Below, piece by piece: positions 46,596-60,600 of a stretch of DNA of 64,000 nt. A model generated the notes under the pieces. It worked only from the letters and a program-made list of their open reading frames with translations. It was not told where the DNA came from and made no database searches. Origin of the DNA: Daphnia carinata (Eukaryota; Arthropoda; Branchiopoda; Diplostraca; Daphniidae). The DNA lies in contig NC_081333.1 in NCBI RefSeq assembly GCF_022539665.2, forward strand, positions 7,438,971 through 7,502,970. The letters run 5' to 3'. The first letter of the stretch is position 1, and the number at the start of each line of letters is the position of its first letter. The position numbers and the translations under genes are program-made.

Positions 46596-48046
46596 TTAAT
46601 GCCAGGGTACTTGGTTTGGGTTGCTAATGGCACCAAGTTTAAAGTACCGTGCTGTACCACCAGAACCAATAGTTTTATCACGATCAGTTCCATCTTCTGG
46701 AGTAACCCCCGATCCATCACCCTTCAAAACAGCAATGCATTTCCAACTTTGCAAATAATTGGCTGTAAAAAAAAGGATAGAAATAAAAAATAAAATAATT
46801 CATCGCTAGAAGCAAAAGTAGCCTATCCACAAACATGACTTGCCTTTCCACATTCTTAGACACCCATCGTCCCCTGAAGAGGCTAAAATAGTTCCAGTGA
46901 TATTCCACGAAATTCTCCAAACCGTAGAGTGGTGGTCGTCAAACTGTGCTGCCTGCAGTACCTCTAATTGAGATGTCGGACATGCGGCAAATGCATCTTT
47001 CCTTCATTTGCAAAATGGGAGTTTTAGGCTTAATTTTTAACAGATTCAATCTGAACACGTACTGTGGTGGTCGAAGAATAACAATTCTAACATCCTTGCT
47101 TGCAATACCCAAAATATGATAACTTCTTCCGAGGTTTGGTGCGAAAGCTATGTCATGTACAGGATCGACAATTGTGTTGATTGTTTCGGCTTTAGACCAA
47201 CGATGAGAACTTTCACTATATTCAAACAAAAAGACTTTTCCACCAGATGCAACATTTGTGTCATCACTGCCAACTGCCAGCATAGGTGGATGAAGACGAG
47301 AAAATGAAGGGTTCCATGACAAACAAGAAGCTGGCATTTTCAGGGTTATTTCCTGTTGCAAACTCCATTGGCTTAGATTCATGATGTCGGGAGCTTCATA
47401 TATCCTAACCTGTAATTGAAATTTAACAGCACTTTCATTTTATTTTTTGTTAACTTTAAATACTAGATTATTAATTTTTATTTAAAAAATCAATTGAATA
47501 ACTTACACCACCATCAGCTGAGCACATGGCCAACAAAAGCCCCATGTGTTTTGGTGCAAATTTAATGTCTGTCACATTAGTTCGTGAATCTACTAAGCTT
47601 GTCCGTTTAACCCAGTGGCTTTGATTTTTACTTTGTGTTGAATTTCCAGATTCACCAACTACATAAAAAAGCCAGTTACAAGAGGGTAAAACAATATCAA
47701 TTATTTTCACCAACCAATTTCTTCCCATATTGCAGCTGTTCTGTCAAAAGAGCAAGTGGCTAGAATTTGACCAAATTCTGGATGGGCCCAATTAACTTTC
47801 CAAACTGAACCAGCATGAGTCTTCCAGTCTGCTGTACATCTCCATTCATCATTCTCATCTAAATCAAAAACCTAAACGAGGCAGCAGTACACCATTATAA
47901 TACAGAGCGCTGGTCTTCATAATCTCGAAACTTACTTTTACGCTCTGGTCCGAGGAACAAGTTGCCAATCGGCGGCCGTAAAAATCATATGCCACATCGT
48001 GGATAAGGTCTTTGTGTTCTGCATTAATAGTTCTTGCTTGAAACAT
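46596..48046 (-). CDS. SEH1: nucleoporin SEH1 (WD-repeat)
   Basis: Six exons: 48046-47936, 47871-47715, 47658-47507, 47409-47063, 47001-46844 and 46762-46596, giving 363 residues; human SEH1 has 360. SEH1 is a WD-repeat beta-propeller of the Nup107-160 complex and of the GATOR2 complex in nutrient signalling. Motifs in order: [110 protein letters not shown] and [20 protein letters not shown]. The fifth intron starts with GC (AAAG|GCAAGT), needed to give WKANY as in human. The C-terminus ends NPNQVPWH. A minus-strand AATAAA lies at 46444-46449. The gene is head to head with TMEM67, 702 bp apart. Confidence 0.95.
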
Positions 48047-48748
48047 GTTTACAAAATATTAGCTATTAAGTAAAAGAAAATTTCCTCTTTAAATATTTGA
48101 AAAATAACGACTGAAATACAAGCAGCCGACAAACTTCCAGACAGCGACAATTTCCCCAGATGACAACGGATTCATGTGGCATAGTTTTTCCCAAAAAGAT
48201 GGTGAGCGTATAAAATAGATGGCGTAAGGCGCATCCGTCATTCCGGTTCCTTCTCCTACCAACCAAGCTTACCTGTCGCTTCGGCACGGTACGGTATCTT
48301 GCACATTCAGTCATTCTAAGCCCAACTTTTTGCACAAAAAAGTTAAATTACCATGTAATTGAATTGTAAATGCTCAAGGCACAATAATTATATAAAACAA
48401 AGTTATCACTCACTGTCTAACATTGTACATTTTTCTGTTTACGTCCATTGTACATTTATGTCCATGATATTGGGATACACTCTAAAAAATTGACGAAATA
48501 GGTACACCACTTGGAATTCAATAATAAATAATATACTTTACTAAAAACTGAACGCTGATTTCAGGGAAGTTGTTAGTTTTCTCGAACATGCAGTTGTTTT
48601 TAAAATATATTGAATATTGGGCTGTAGCATGATTACGCTGTGCCATGGACTTGAATATCCATTCAGGAAAGGACTACATTGCAACCAAGTTTTTCATGCG
48701 TGTTGCTAGGTAACGAGTGTTTTTCAAAGCCAAACATTGAAAGCAACG
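48047..48748. promoter_or_regulatory. shared upstream region of SEH1 and TMEM67
   Basis: This 702-bp divergent spacer contains an RFX X-box at 48702-48714 next to TMEM67 and a short direct repeat of TCCATTGTACATTT-like sequence near 48420-48460. A shared promoter is inferred from gene orientation. Confidence 0.4.
48702..48714 (+). promoter_or_regulatory. RFX X-box
   Basis: GTTGCTAGGTAAC fits the X-box (two half-sites, GTTGCT and GGTAAC, separated by one base). RFX factors bind this motif in promoters of ciliary genes. It lies 35 bp upstream of the start codon of TMEM67, itself a ciliary transition-zone gene. Position and gene function agree; binding has not been shown. Confidence 0.65.
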
Positions 48749-51700
48749 ATGATCGTCTTAGTCGTGACTCACGTGTTATTTTTGATCTTTGTCAAAGTGG
48801 AATCTTATGACGTCATTTCATCTCTGTCACCCAAAAATTGTAATGATTCTTCTTACTTTGATTCACTCTCGCATAAATGCAAGAGTTGCGGGATCTTTCA
48901 AACTGCTTCTCGTGACCATTTGAGCTGTAAATGTGACATTGGCCGTTACCCCGAATACAGTGAAAAGACGAAATCAATTGAGTGCGTTTCATGCGTACAA
49001 TCATTTCAGTCGGATACGTGTTTAAAAGACAATCTCACCTGCGAATTGTATGACATAAAAGGTAGGAATCGTTCCTTTTTTTCTTTCATTTTCCTTTTTT
49101 TTGTTGGATTTGATTATTGTGTCTTCTACGATGGAGCCAAACGGTTAACTTGAAAATATTTTTTAGTCTTGCAAGTTACTGGAAATTCTACCATTGCAAG
49201 ATGTCTCAGATGTCCATTATGGCAACAGCCTGACGCTGGTAGATCATCGTGTGTACCTTGTTCTGACATGTGCCATTGTCCTGATGACTATGAAGACGTC
49301 AATGGAACATGCGTCAAGGATTATTTTGCATTTCCCGATACGCCAAGCATCTCTACCTTCAATTTGGATGGACGTACGTACATATCTAATTATTTGCGAG
49401 AGTGGGTTCGGCCGGCTGCTGCGAAGTGCAAGGTACCATACCACTGTTTAGAAATTCTAGAAACTAGAATGATCAAATTTCGATTTCAAAAAGGCCGAAG
49501 GCGGGGGAAAACATTGTGAGCATTTGACCAATATCTGCGTTCTAACGGATTACAACTATGATTCGCAGTCAGCGTGCGCTTTCTATCGACAGTTATCTAC
49601 TGGCTTTAGCCACTCCATCTACTACGACGATAGTCAAGGCGATTACCTATTAAATTCAGCAAGAATAAATATACTCAAAGATCAAGTAGAAATCATCTCA
49701 AATATTAAAAATTTTAACTTTGAATTAAACATTTCCTTCCCCCCTTCCAGACGATGGAGTTTGTGGTGAAGCAATACGGGTTGGATGGTACCTATCAACT
49801 CATTCAGCCTCTCCGTTCGGTTTTTACATCATTGTGCTGCACAGGCATTTGGAAACCAATTCAAAGAAACGGCAATATTTATAAAAGCTGCTCGCTTCAT
49901 CTCAAAACTGCAAGCGTAGCAGATATGCGTTTTTATGAACTATATTTTGTTGATCAAGCGGTTAATCAGTCAAGGTTGATAAACGTTCCAGTGAAAGTGC
50001 TAAATTTTCTCCGTGGCGGGGTTCAACGTAATAGGGTAAGTCAGTGTGCACTATCTTATTTCAAACCATCGAACTAATCTTAAAGGAGAACTGATACGTA
50101 TTTAACAAATCAGGAAAATGATATTTCTCGTTGGCAACTCACCAAGAGGTTCTTCAACTTTGATGTCGCGATTGGTAGTAACCAAGAAGGGAACATCGAT
50201 TTCATCCGTTATCTATCTTCCTTTACTATTAGGTGACTTTTTTTCATTAAGTTATCTGTGGAAGGTAAAAAAATAATTAAAACAATAACCATTTTTAGAT
50301 TCTCTGTGGTACAAGGCGAAAAATCACTCGGCTTACGCTCACTTTATGCAACAATAAACTATGAAACTGTGGGCAACCTTGAAAATCGAAAACCACCTTT
50401 GGTTTATTTTGCGGTAAAAAATGTCGTCAGCATGGACGAAGCTATGAAATCTCTAGAGGTAGAATGTGCGATTATTTTTCATTGTTCAATTTTGGAAGAC
50501 GGAATTTGCAAAAAAAAAATTGGCGAATCAACAGGTTGCGCTGAGTGTGCTCAGCTCCTTTGGGGCTCTTTACGCGTTAATAAGGATTGTTGTATGGTTT
50601 GTGATATAGTTACATTCTGCTGGTTATTCTTTGAATTTTATCCATCTTATATGATATAGGTACATACGTTCCGACAAGGCAACAATTGATCTTTTGACTC
50701 TGATCCGTTTGTTATTCTACGGAGCAGACATTTTGGGGAATGTAATTCTAATAGTGGTGTTTTTCTTTACCTTCTACTGGTTTATAACCTTCCGGCAACA
50801 AGAGGAAGTGGCAATAAGCCTTCCTTCAGCACAAGAAGAACAATTCATCAAAGATCTCGTTATCAGTGCTTTCACTTTAAAAGTATTAACTAATCAAATA
50901 TTAGCATTTTACAGTATGTACGTAAGCAACGATTATGTTTCTTTCTACCATGACGACACGTTACCTTTAGGCTATCAGTGTACTATGGATGATCGGTGAG
51001 CAGTGTACCGTCGATATCTTTTTGATCGATTGGGAGAGTCCAAAACCAACGAAAACTGAGGTTGTTAGCGTTTGGAGGATGTTCTTCGTAGCCAACGAAT
51101 GGAACGAACTCCAAGTGGCGCGTAAGAGTTCCACGTCTCTCCAGGTTATCCTAGTTCTATTGGCTCTCAAGGTAGTAACTTATTGATAGAAACAATACTT
51201 ATCTTGAGGAGATGCTCAACTTTGTCATAATTTTATAGGTTTTTCAGTTTGAGCGCTTTGCTTTAGAAATCCCATCTACATACTTTGTGATGGAATCGTT
51301 GTTAAATTACAGTACAGTATTACGTCTGGCACTTGGATTGTTCACCTATCTTATCGTCGTCCTGATGCAAAATGTCTTGAATGCTGTCATCTTCGAGCGT
51401 TATTTCGAGAATAAAGTACAGCGGTTTACTGATGTCTGCACACTTTCAAATATTTCCGTTTGGGTCCGAGTACATACTCGCTACGGCTTCTACGTTCACG
51501 GAAGGTATGCAACCTTTGAAGTAACTATTAGATTTGTCATAATTTTTGGCTACCACACATAGATCACCGCACGGTTTTGCCGACATAGATATGCCAACTA
51601 TGTGTCAACAGTTGCAGCGTGAAGAAGAAAATTTATGTGCCCAACGCGGTCTTGTCCAAGGACAAGACATTCAAACATTTTCCATTTTTTTCCACCATGC

Positions 51701-52403
51701 TCTTTTGGACAAATGGCGGAAACTTCACACCAGTCAGGTAAGTTGCTCACATTATGTTTTGTAAATGTGTTTTTCGTTGGCACGCCTTTTTATAATCTCC
51801 TTTTGACTCAGCCTAGCGGTACCTACCCTACCTTTGACGCGCGAAACCAGTTTCTAACATCTTTCCTAGACCACGTATGTTTCTCAAATTTCATTAAATT
51901 GCCTATTCAGTGCTAAATGTCAAATATTTTAACAGGCTATAAGAGACGTTGACTACGAAGTGCGTGATAGGCATTTTTTAGAAACCATACTCGATATGGA
52001 AATGTGGTGGAATATGACGTTTAACGAGCGTACTGTATTTTACAACGGTATATCAGTAATATCATTTTATTAGTAAAAAGTAAACCAACCTCGTCTTTGG
52101 TTTTTCTAGATGGAAAAAATTGTTTTGATTCGGTGTTGTTCTACGGCAATGAAACAACTTTGGTGATTTTCGAACTTGCTCTTTTCGCCTTGGTAGACAT
52201 TTTTTGTCATTGCTACCTCACTGCCGCTGTTACCGTATTTATAGTCTATAAGGTAATCACGAATTGGGGTAAAATTTTATGCCCATTCGAATCGCTAAAA
52301 AGCAACTTTTCTTCAACTACAGGCACTTCAATTTCTCCGGTATCGTTTTGGAAGGCAGAACTTAGCGAAGAAAACCATGATCGATCCACGTTTCTTATTT
52401 TAA
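48749..52403 (+). CDS. TMEM67: meckelin (TMEM67/MKS3), ciliary transition-zone membrane protein
   Basis: Fifteen exons: 48749-49061, 49167-49432, 49494-49685, 49751-50035, 50114-50232, 50299-50458, 50535-50596, 50660-50882, 50971-51171, 51239-51504, 51563-51737, 51812-51874, 51936-52047, 52110-52252 and 52323-52403, giving 886 residues; human meckelin has 995. It has a signal peptide (MIVLVVTHVLFLIFVKVES), a cysteine-rich extracellular region (CLRCPLWQQPDAGRSSCVPC), then several membrane segments. Family signatures are CTVDIFLIDWESPKP, FFVANEWNELQVARK, NAVIFERYFENKVQRF, LSNISVW, EEENLCAQRGLV and the C-terminus NLAKKTMIDPRFLF. The start at 48749 is the first ATG of the signal peptide. Some N-terminal exon boundaries are less certain. 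Meckelin sits in the transition zone of cilia; in arthropods that means sensory neurons and sperm. Confidence 0.93.
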
Positions 52404-52507
52404 TATTTATAAAATATTCTTCTTTTTTTTTCTTTTGCGCCTTGTTAGTTGGCTCTCGCTGGATTCTTTTCAAAACAAAAATTCTTGACCTGCCGTAAGC
52501 TTGCTTC

Positions 52508-52529
52508 AATAAAATCTCTTTACAATAAA
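52508..52529 (+). promoter_or_regulatory. two poly(A) signals of TMEM67
   Basis: AATAAA occurs at 52508-52513 and again at 52524-52529, about 105-125 bases after the stop codon. Confidence 0.6.
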
Positions 52530-52820
52530 ATGCACATGCATTTTCTTGAAATAAAAAAAAAGAACTCAATTATTTTACAATGTGTTTCTCAAGGGCGGAG
52601 AAACCCTAGCTTTTAATTTTGATTTCAGGATGACTGTTAATACGGTTACTGTTAATAAGAAAACTATTAATACGATAAAAGTTGAGTTGGCGGTTGCACC
52701 TTACCACCAACCCAACCAATTACTAATAACTAACCTACTTATACTAGTACCTAACTTATGCATGAGTTTGTTTCCATTTTGCCATGTGATGTGCACTGTC
52801 CCACTACGTTTTTGCTGGAC

Positions 52821-52847
52821 AACCCTGATTGCCGGCTAATCAGGGTT
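52821..52847. repeat. perfect 10-bp inverted repeat
   Basis: AACCCTGATT at 52821-52830 pairs exactly with AATCAGGGTT at 52838-52847, around a GCCGGCT loop. It may be a transposon end or a cruciform; no second copy was seen. Confidence 0.6.
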
Positions 52848-53315
52848 CCGTATTGGCGTAGGTAGTGGAACGTCACGATGACAGAAGAGGGAAATTCAAC
52901 TCAAGGGAGACGTGACGGTCACGTGATCCAACTATGAACCGCGAATTCACAACTAGATCACAAGACGGTTAGGTCACCACGTCTCCAATAGAGTGCGGCA
53001 CACACAAGTCTTTTATACTTGTTTTTTTGCACGAAAACTGCGTTTGTAAGAAGTTGCGGGAGTCTGCTGCGACCTATTAAATTTAGTCTACCTATTGGGT
53101 TTAGCTGTTAGAACTTGCAAATCTTAAAGCGCTAGATCCGACAAGAAAGCAGTTAGACCGTTATAACGTTGATCAAGTCGCAAATAATATCTCGCATTAA
53201 TACAACCTGTTTAACTGTCTTTATCATTGAATTTCCCAATGCCCTGATGATTTTACTGATACAAAAAAAAATAAGATAAAGTTCGTTTTGTTTTAAAAAA
53301 GAGTGATTAATTGCC

Positions 53316-53337
53316 AAATATTTTCATGAAAATATTT
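53316..53337. repeat. 22-bp perfect palindrome
   Basis: Eleven bases AAATATTTTCA are followed directly by their exact reverse complement, with no spacer, about 300 bp upstream of NUDT21. Confidence 0.6.
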
Positions 53338-53639
53338 AGCGCAAAAATGTTTAAATTGAGAATTAACTCTCTTTCGAAAAAAAAATTTCAGTAAACTTTT
53401 ACTTTCACGCGAAGGGGTTTTAGTGAAGTGAAGGAAACGGTACACTTGGCATTAGAAAAAAATTCCAAAAAATAAAAAAGTCGTCATTTCTATGAGCTTT
53501 ATGCGGGAGAATATTTGTAGTAAAAAGTGTTTTGATCGAAATCTGAAATCCCAAGTTTGTTCCAGCTGTCTGGACGAGGCAAAAAATGTTTTCCAACGTT
53601 GCCGTCTAACTTGGTACTTTCTGTCATTCTCAGTCTGCA

Positions 53640-54732
<1,093 letters not shown>

Positions 54733-55008
54733 GGAACGAGTCACAATTCGAGATTCCGACACAGTCCAAAGGCGGAGGTTCTGCAAAACGGTCTCAAAAT
54801 GTTCGTGTTTTTATTTGTTGCAGTGACTTTGACGCTTATCTAAATCTGAGTATCAGAAAGAAGGTTCATTAAATTCAAAAAAATCATCCAATATGTAATT
54901 GAATTTCATCAATTTAAAAAATGCACAGAAATGGAATCCCGTTGTTTTCAAAACAACTTAACCACATTACTCAGGTAATTTTAGAGTTAGAGACTGCATA
55001 AGGTGCAG

Positions 55009-55031
55009 TAGATACATTCAGAGTGTATCTA
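55009..55031. repeat. 8-bp-stem hairpin
   Basis: TAGATACA (55009-55016) pairs exactly with TGTATCTA (55024-55031) across a 7-nt loop, in the region following NUDT21. Confidence 0.5.
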
Positions 55032-57619
55032 GAGTAACATTCCATGATGACCCTCTCACACCAAAATGAAAAATCGAAATACTTGACAGCACGTTCTCTG
55101 AAGAAGCAGGACAGGTCAAGCAGTAACGAGAATAGACAGGAAAAATCAACTAATCTTCGTGGACGTGGATTATCTAATAATCCTTCGACCATAATGAAGA
55201 ACGTGACCGGTGCTTCGAACCATGGGAAAGAGCAGCGTGGGGGCAGGCAAAGAGGAGGAGAGAATACGAAATTTAACTCTGGTCGCTGGTAATTACATCA
55301 CAACGTGACTCGTTACCCTCTCGATCCTTCACGTCGCCCTAGCGGACTTAAAGTGGGCGGCTGGAAGGAGGGGAAGAAAATCGAATGTAACGGGAAGAAG
55401 TTAGTGAAAGGGTGATGACGAAAAGATGAATAAAGAATCTGCCAAACCGGGAATTTCAACAAGGTAAGTGATTTTGTTTCGCTGTTGTGCCCAGTCGTGA
55501 CAACTGAGGCGAACTTTATTTAAATATTCTCACCGGAAACAAGATATTTTTTTCCCCCTCTTTCCATCTTCTTTTCCGCTCCCAAATGGACTTTTCTATT
55601 CACAAATCCCATTTGATTTACTTTTATTCTTATTCATTTCATGGCTATTACGCAGTCTCATTTTCAACAGCCATAGCCCGTGTTTTCCCGTCCAGTCTTA
55701 TGCGATTGCCGATAACAAAGGAGCCCGATTTTCTTTCCCGTGTATCGGGTAGGTCCGAAGCGACAACAGAAGCACTAGATTGGCTTTATGCTAATGTTGT
55801 TCCAGCTTTAAAATGCGTCGCGAAGAGCGCTAGATGCTGTGAGCAAGATACCAAAAAAGCCGCATAGGATCTGCACGAGCGGCGGAAGAAGCGCAACTAC
55901 TGAAGCGCTGCAGCGTGCACTCACGATCAGGAGCGAGAAGAAGAATAAGAAAAGAAAAAGGGGAAAAAAAAAATGAAAGGGTGGGCGACTGAACGAAAAA
56001 AGAGAGAGCCGGTGTTCTCACGGCATTACCCTATGAATGAGTTTCCTTAATGCCTTCCTTACTTGTCCGAAACGATGGGAGCTGTTGGTCTTGACTCCTT
56101 TTTCTTATTTGATATTATTCCTTTTCTTTCCTAGCGTTTTCAAGTTGTTCTCGTCTCTACAACGACCATTGATATGGAGAGGAGATGTCGCTTAACGGCT
56201 TTTACACACATTGGCAAAGGCATGGGATAGAGGTCGGAGGCCAGGTGTCCGTTATGCCCCAATGGGGAAAAAAATGAAAGCCGATTTAGACGCCAAGCTT
56301 CGCAAGAAAGAAAAAAAAACAAAAAGAAAAACGCTTTCACGGAAAGAACAGAGTAATATATAGATATATATATATATATAGGCTGGCGGCTGGTTCTTTT
56401 TTTTCTTTCTTGTTTATCAAAGGTTACATACAGGGAGATTGGATTTTGTTGAATCTACCTCGTTTGGCCGTCGTCTTCTTTTGATAAAGGCTGCGATTGT
56501 TGTTGAGATGCAAAACCTGGTCGTGATCGAAAGGTTTTCATACGAACTCGACAAGAGGTAATAAGGTCTCGTTTCACCGTCCAAATATATGGAAAAGAGA
56601 TTCGAAAGGCTGCAAAAAGCTGGAGAAGAAAGAAAAGAAACACAATTTCGTTTCACTGGGCTTGCCCTCTAGATTGGTAAAATGGAAATGGTGATTCGTT
56701 TTTTTCATACTCGCCTAGCTCTCTCGATCTTTACATCTATACCTGTTGCCCCCCGTTTCTACAGATCTTTTGAACTGGTCCCGCTAGCGTTCGATTTTCG
56801 TTCAACCTGTTGTAAAGCACGGCCGAACTTCTAAACGCGAAAAAAAAAAAAAAAGAGAGATATGATAAAGAATAAAAGGGAGGAAGAGAATACGATTTCA
56901 AAGTAGGACGAGAAACTTTATATCGTTGCTCTTGCCGAAAGTGGCAAATAGAGACAAAGAGACACACACGCGGAAGAACCCATTTTCAGATGAAAAGCAA
57001 AAGAAAAATAGACAAGAAACTAACTGGGCAGGAACCGCGTAGTTGTCGCACAGTTGAAGCAAAGTTTGAGGTAAGGAGTTGCGTAGGGGAGAGAGAGAGA
57101 GAGAGTAAAGACAAAGAGACAAGCCGAGAAGACTCGCTCCTGTCCAACTTTCCCTTTTGGCCACCATCATCTCTAGATGGCCGACTTTAGGCTCGTGTCC
57201 CCTCTCCCCTCCCACTCCCTCATCGTCGTGCAAACTTGAACTCTTGGCTGATGCCTAATTGCTTTGCAGCAGGTCGAGGACTGCCGCGATTTCTACGTGG
57301 TACTACTGTGTATAGAATATGTGTCTCAATACAGCACCCCCCAATTTTCTGTTTCATTCTCTTCTTCCATCCCTCAGTTCCCTCCCCACTCCATATCTCG
57401 GTCCATCCGCCTGACTTGGCAATCACAAAGAGAGCACGAGCGAAGTGGACGAACCTGTTCTTCCTAGCTCCTGTTGGGGTTTGGTTTCATCGTAAGATGA
57501 AATCTAACCGAATCGAGCGTGTACGCTAATCGAACCGCACGTGATATAGCTCCCTCTTCTTAAATTCCATCTCTTTTCCCAAATTCTCTGGGAGGTCAAC
57601 ACACGCATCTTCTTTCTTC

Positions 57620-57651
<32 letters not shown>

Positions 57652-60600
57652 AAAAAAAAAAAAGGGAATGTCCTTATACTAGTTAAAGATTTTTACTTTT
57701 CTTTCTGCATCATCGACATATTTTTTTTCCCCCCTCCTTCTACCTTGCTTCCAAGCTCTCGGGCTATTCGCTCCCCAAAGTTTGTTCCATATATTTTCTG
57801 TTGGCTGCTGCCCTTAAGGTGGAATATATGGTGTATATGGGGCGGCGGCGGTTAGGGCAAAGGCGGCGGCGGCGACGGATGAGAGGGATTGTTAGTCTCA
57901 TCCCCGGAGCGATTGAACCGCCTTCGTGCGTAATTATATTTCGCCCCAGCATGCAGACGTCAATGTCGAATACGTACGTCGATGTTACGGTAATGTGTGT
58001 AAGCTATCCGGCTAGCGTGGCAACAACGGAAAGACGCTGGCGGAAGAGGAGGTAGAAAAAAAAATATTTCGTGTTGTTGCTGTATATATACTGTATACAC
58101 TGCGCCTTTTTATAGAGTGGTACACATTCATGTGTGATGGATGTCGTCGATCTACGCCCCAAGTCGGATTCAATTGCCTTTTATTCCGATCGATGCCAAT
58201 AGAGTTCCACATTTTCTTTCTTTTTTTTTTTTTTTTTTTTTTAACTTGGGCGTTCTCAAAGTTTTCAACGATCTACAACCAAGGCATTTTCCACCGCTCT
58301 CGTAGCAAAATACATAGGATGACGGCATTAGGCTTTTCGCGTGCGTGCAAGCTTAGAGTCGCGAAAAAGCATTGGAAGTATTATCTGTATATGTAATGAT
58401 GAAACATCATCATCTGTCGCTCGGTCGACTTTACGTATGTGCGCAAAAGATCGGCTGTTGGATCGAAGCCGAAAATCGAGATTCCTGATTCGCGCGATCC
58501 TTCTTCTTCTTCTTCTTCTTTTTTTTTTTTTTTTTTTTTTTTCTTCTTCCGCTTTTTCTTTATGGATGAGAAGCGCAACGAAGCGCGTTGTTGGACGCTG
58601 ATGAGCCGACCGGCTATCAAGGCCGAAAAACTCGCCCAATCGTAAGAGATTCTCAGGGTAGCAAGAGTTCTGCCTGTCCCGCGTCTATATGGTAGCGCAT
58701 AGACACAGAGAGAAGGATCATTAGGGCCGTTGTCTGCCAACAATCTGATTAGGTGTGTGTCGTGTGGGTTGTGGCCAAAGAAAAAAAAAGGGGGGAGGGG
58801 GGAAGCCCACCCAAACCCTATCGCTCTCTATTCGTGCACGCCAGATGCTGCACAACAGTTCGCTCTTCTCTTTTCTCACTTGCTTCACTGAACGCAGTCA
58901 AAGACAAAGCAGATAAGACCCTCCTCCGCTTCCCTATCTGTTGGTAACAAAACAAAAAGCAACGTAGAAGAAATAAGATCATAAAGAAACTGAAAAAAAA
59001 AAGGAGGGGAGAAAGAAAGTAATCAGAATCGATAGTGGCGGCAAAATCAAATTCTGTGCTGGCGTGGCTGATGCTCGCATGCCAGCCAGGCGCGATTTAA
59101 AGTGGACGACGATGCGCGTTCTCTATCATACAGAACAAGATCGCTTAGATATGCATCTTTTCTCTTTCTGCCGGTTGGCTCGAAAATTCGCTGCCATCAG
59201 AATGGGCCTGTTCAACTCAGCGTCACATCAAAACATCAAAGTCAGCGTTATATTTGGAGAGAAGATTGCCGCGACGCCAGCACAAAAAAAAAGAAAGAAA
59301 GAAAGAATACGAACGCAACGCACAACAAGGCGCAACGGGTCCACTTCCCGTTCTGTTGGAGTTCTCTCTGTCGCTGCTGAATCATCGCTACGGTATTGAA
59401 TAGAGTGACGCCGGAAACCGATCATCGAGGTGTCGTCCAATTAAATTCAAACGGCAGACTCCACCAACTCTTTGGATGATCGCGTGAGGCGCTCGTTTGC
59501 GACGCACGCAACTCATTTTCGGCTGAAATTTTGCCGACTGTCGCAAAACGTGAACGAATTTGCCACAAAACTCGTGGCGCTCGTTAAATTAAAGGAGAGA
59601 CATCGACATGTTACAAGCCTGCTGAAGAAAAAGTGTTACCCAAATAACTGGGAAATTTCGAAATGATTAACAGTCAACTATGACGCCTCACGCACGACGT
59701 AAAGCCTCAAGTTATCGAATGTTAATTCTTAAATTTTTTTTGTTTATCCCAAGTTGAAATAAATTGAAACTTTCATGCCTTTGTAGGTACATGGAAATTT
59801 CAATCTTTTTCATGCGGCAATCGCAGCAAAATCAGAATTTTTTACGATAGAGCGCTGGTCATGCATTATTTGGCGATGGGCCAAGCCACTCTCTTTCATA
59901 TCTTTTTTTTTTTTTTTCTTCCCCGTCCCAGTGGCATCAGTGCGCAGAGATGCGCGACAACACGTCTCTCTCCTAGTATAAAGGAAGCGCCTGACCATAC
60001 AGAAAAAAGAGCGTCCAGCTTGTTGTGACAGGACAAGTTTTATCAGATATGGTCACGGCTTGCTCCGGCAAAACGCCTATACAGATAGACGCGTACAAAG
60101 AGAGATTGACTGACCCCCCCCCCCCCCCCGCTCTATCTGAACTCTAAAATGTAAATTTTACATTTGCACATCCCCCGCTTTTTAAAATTGGGATGAAGTT
60201 TTTGAGAAACAAGACGAAGAATCAATAAAGCTCATTCGATATCGATTGGGATGCCTCGTTTGAAATGGTTCCCTCGACAACAGGTTACCCTATATGTTCG
60301 TTCTCTCAATTATTCGTTACGTTTGTGGTGCGTACGATGAGAAAATCGAACAGGCAGCCGGTGGACTATGAGGGGTGGATGTGGAATGAAAAAGAATATT
60401 ATCTAGGAAGAAAAAAAAAAAGAAAACTCGTTTGCTTCCTCCTCCCCCCTCCCTTTCAGATTTCGTTGTGCCAAAAAAGAGCTGTCGAATCGGCATTTCA
60501 ATCACATACGCAATTTGCAGCCGACGTACGGTAGACTGGTAGGCGTCTAGGCTAGCACTCTAAAGGAATATGGAAGCAGAGTAACAAGTTGGAGATGGGA

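Larger units (their letters stand above)
52530..53639. other. 1.1-kb spacer upstream of NUDT21
   Basis: No gene was found. The spacer holds a hairpin (52821-52847), an E-box inside a small dyad (52911-52927) and a 22-bp perfect palindrome (53316-53337). The NUDT21 promoter presumably lies in its right part. Confidence 0.5.
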
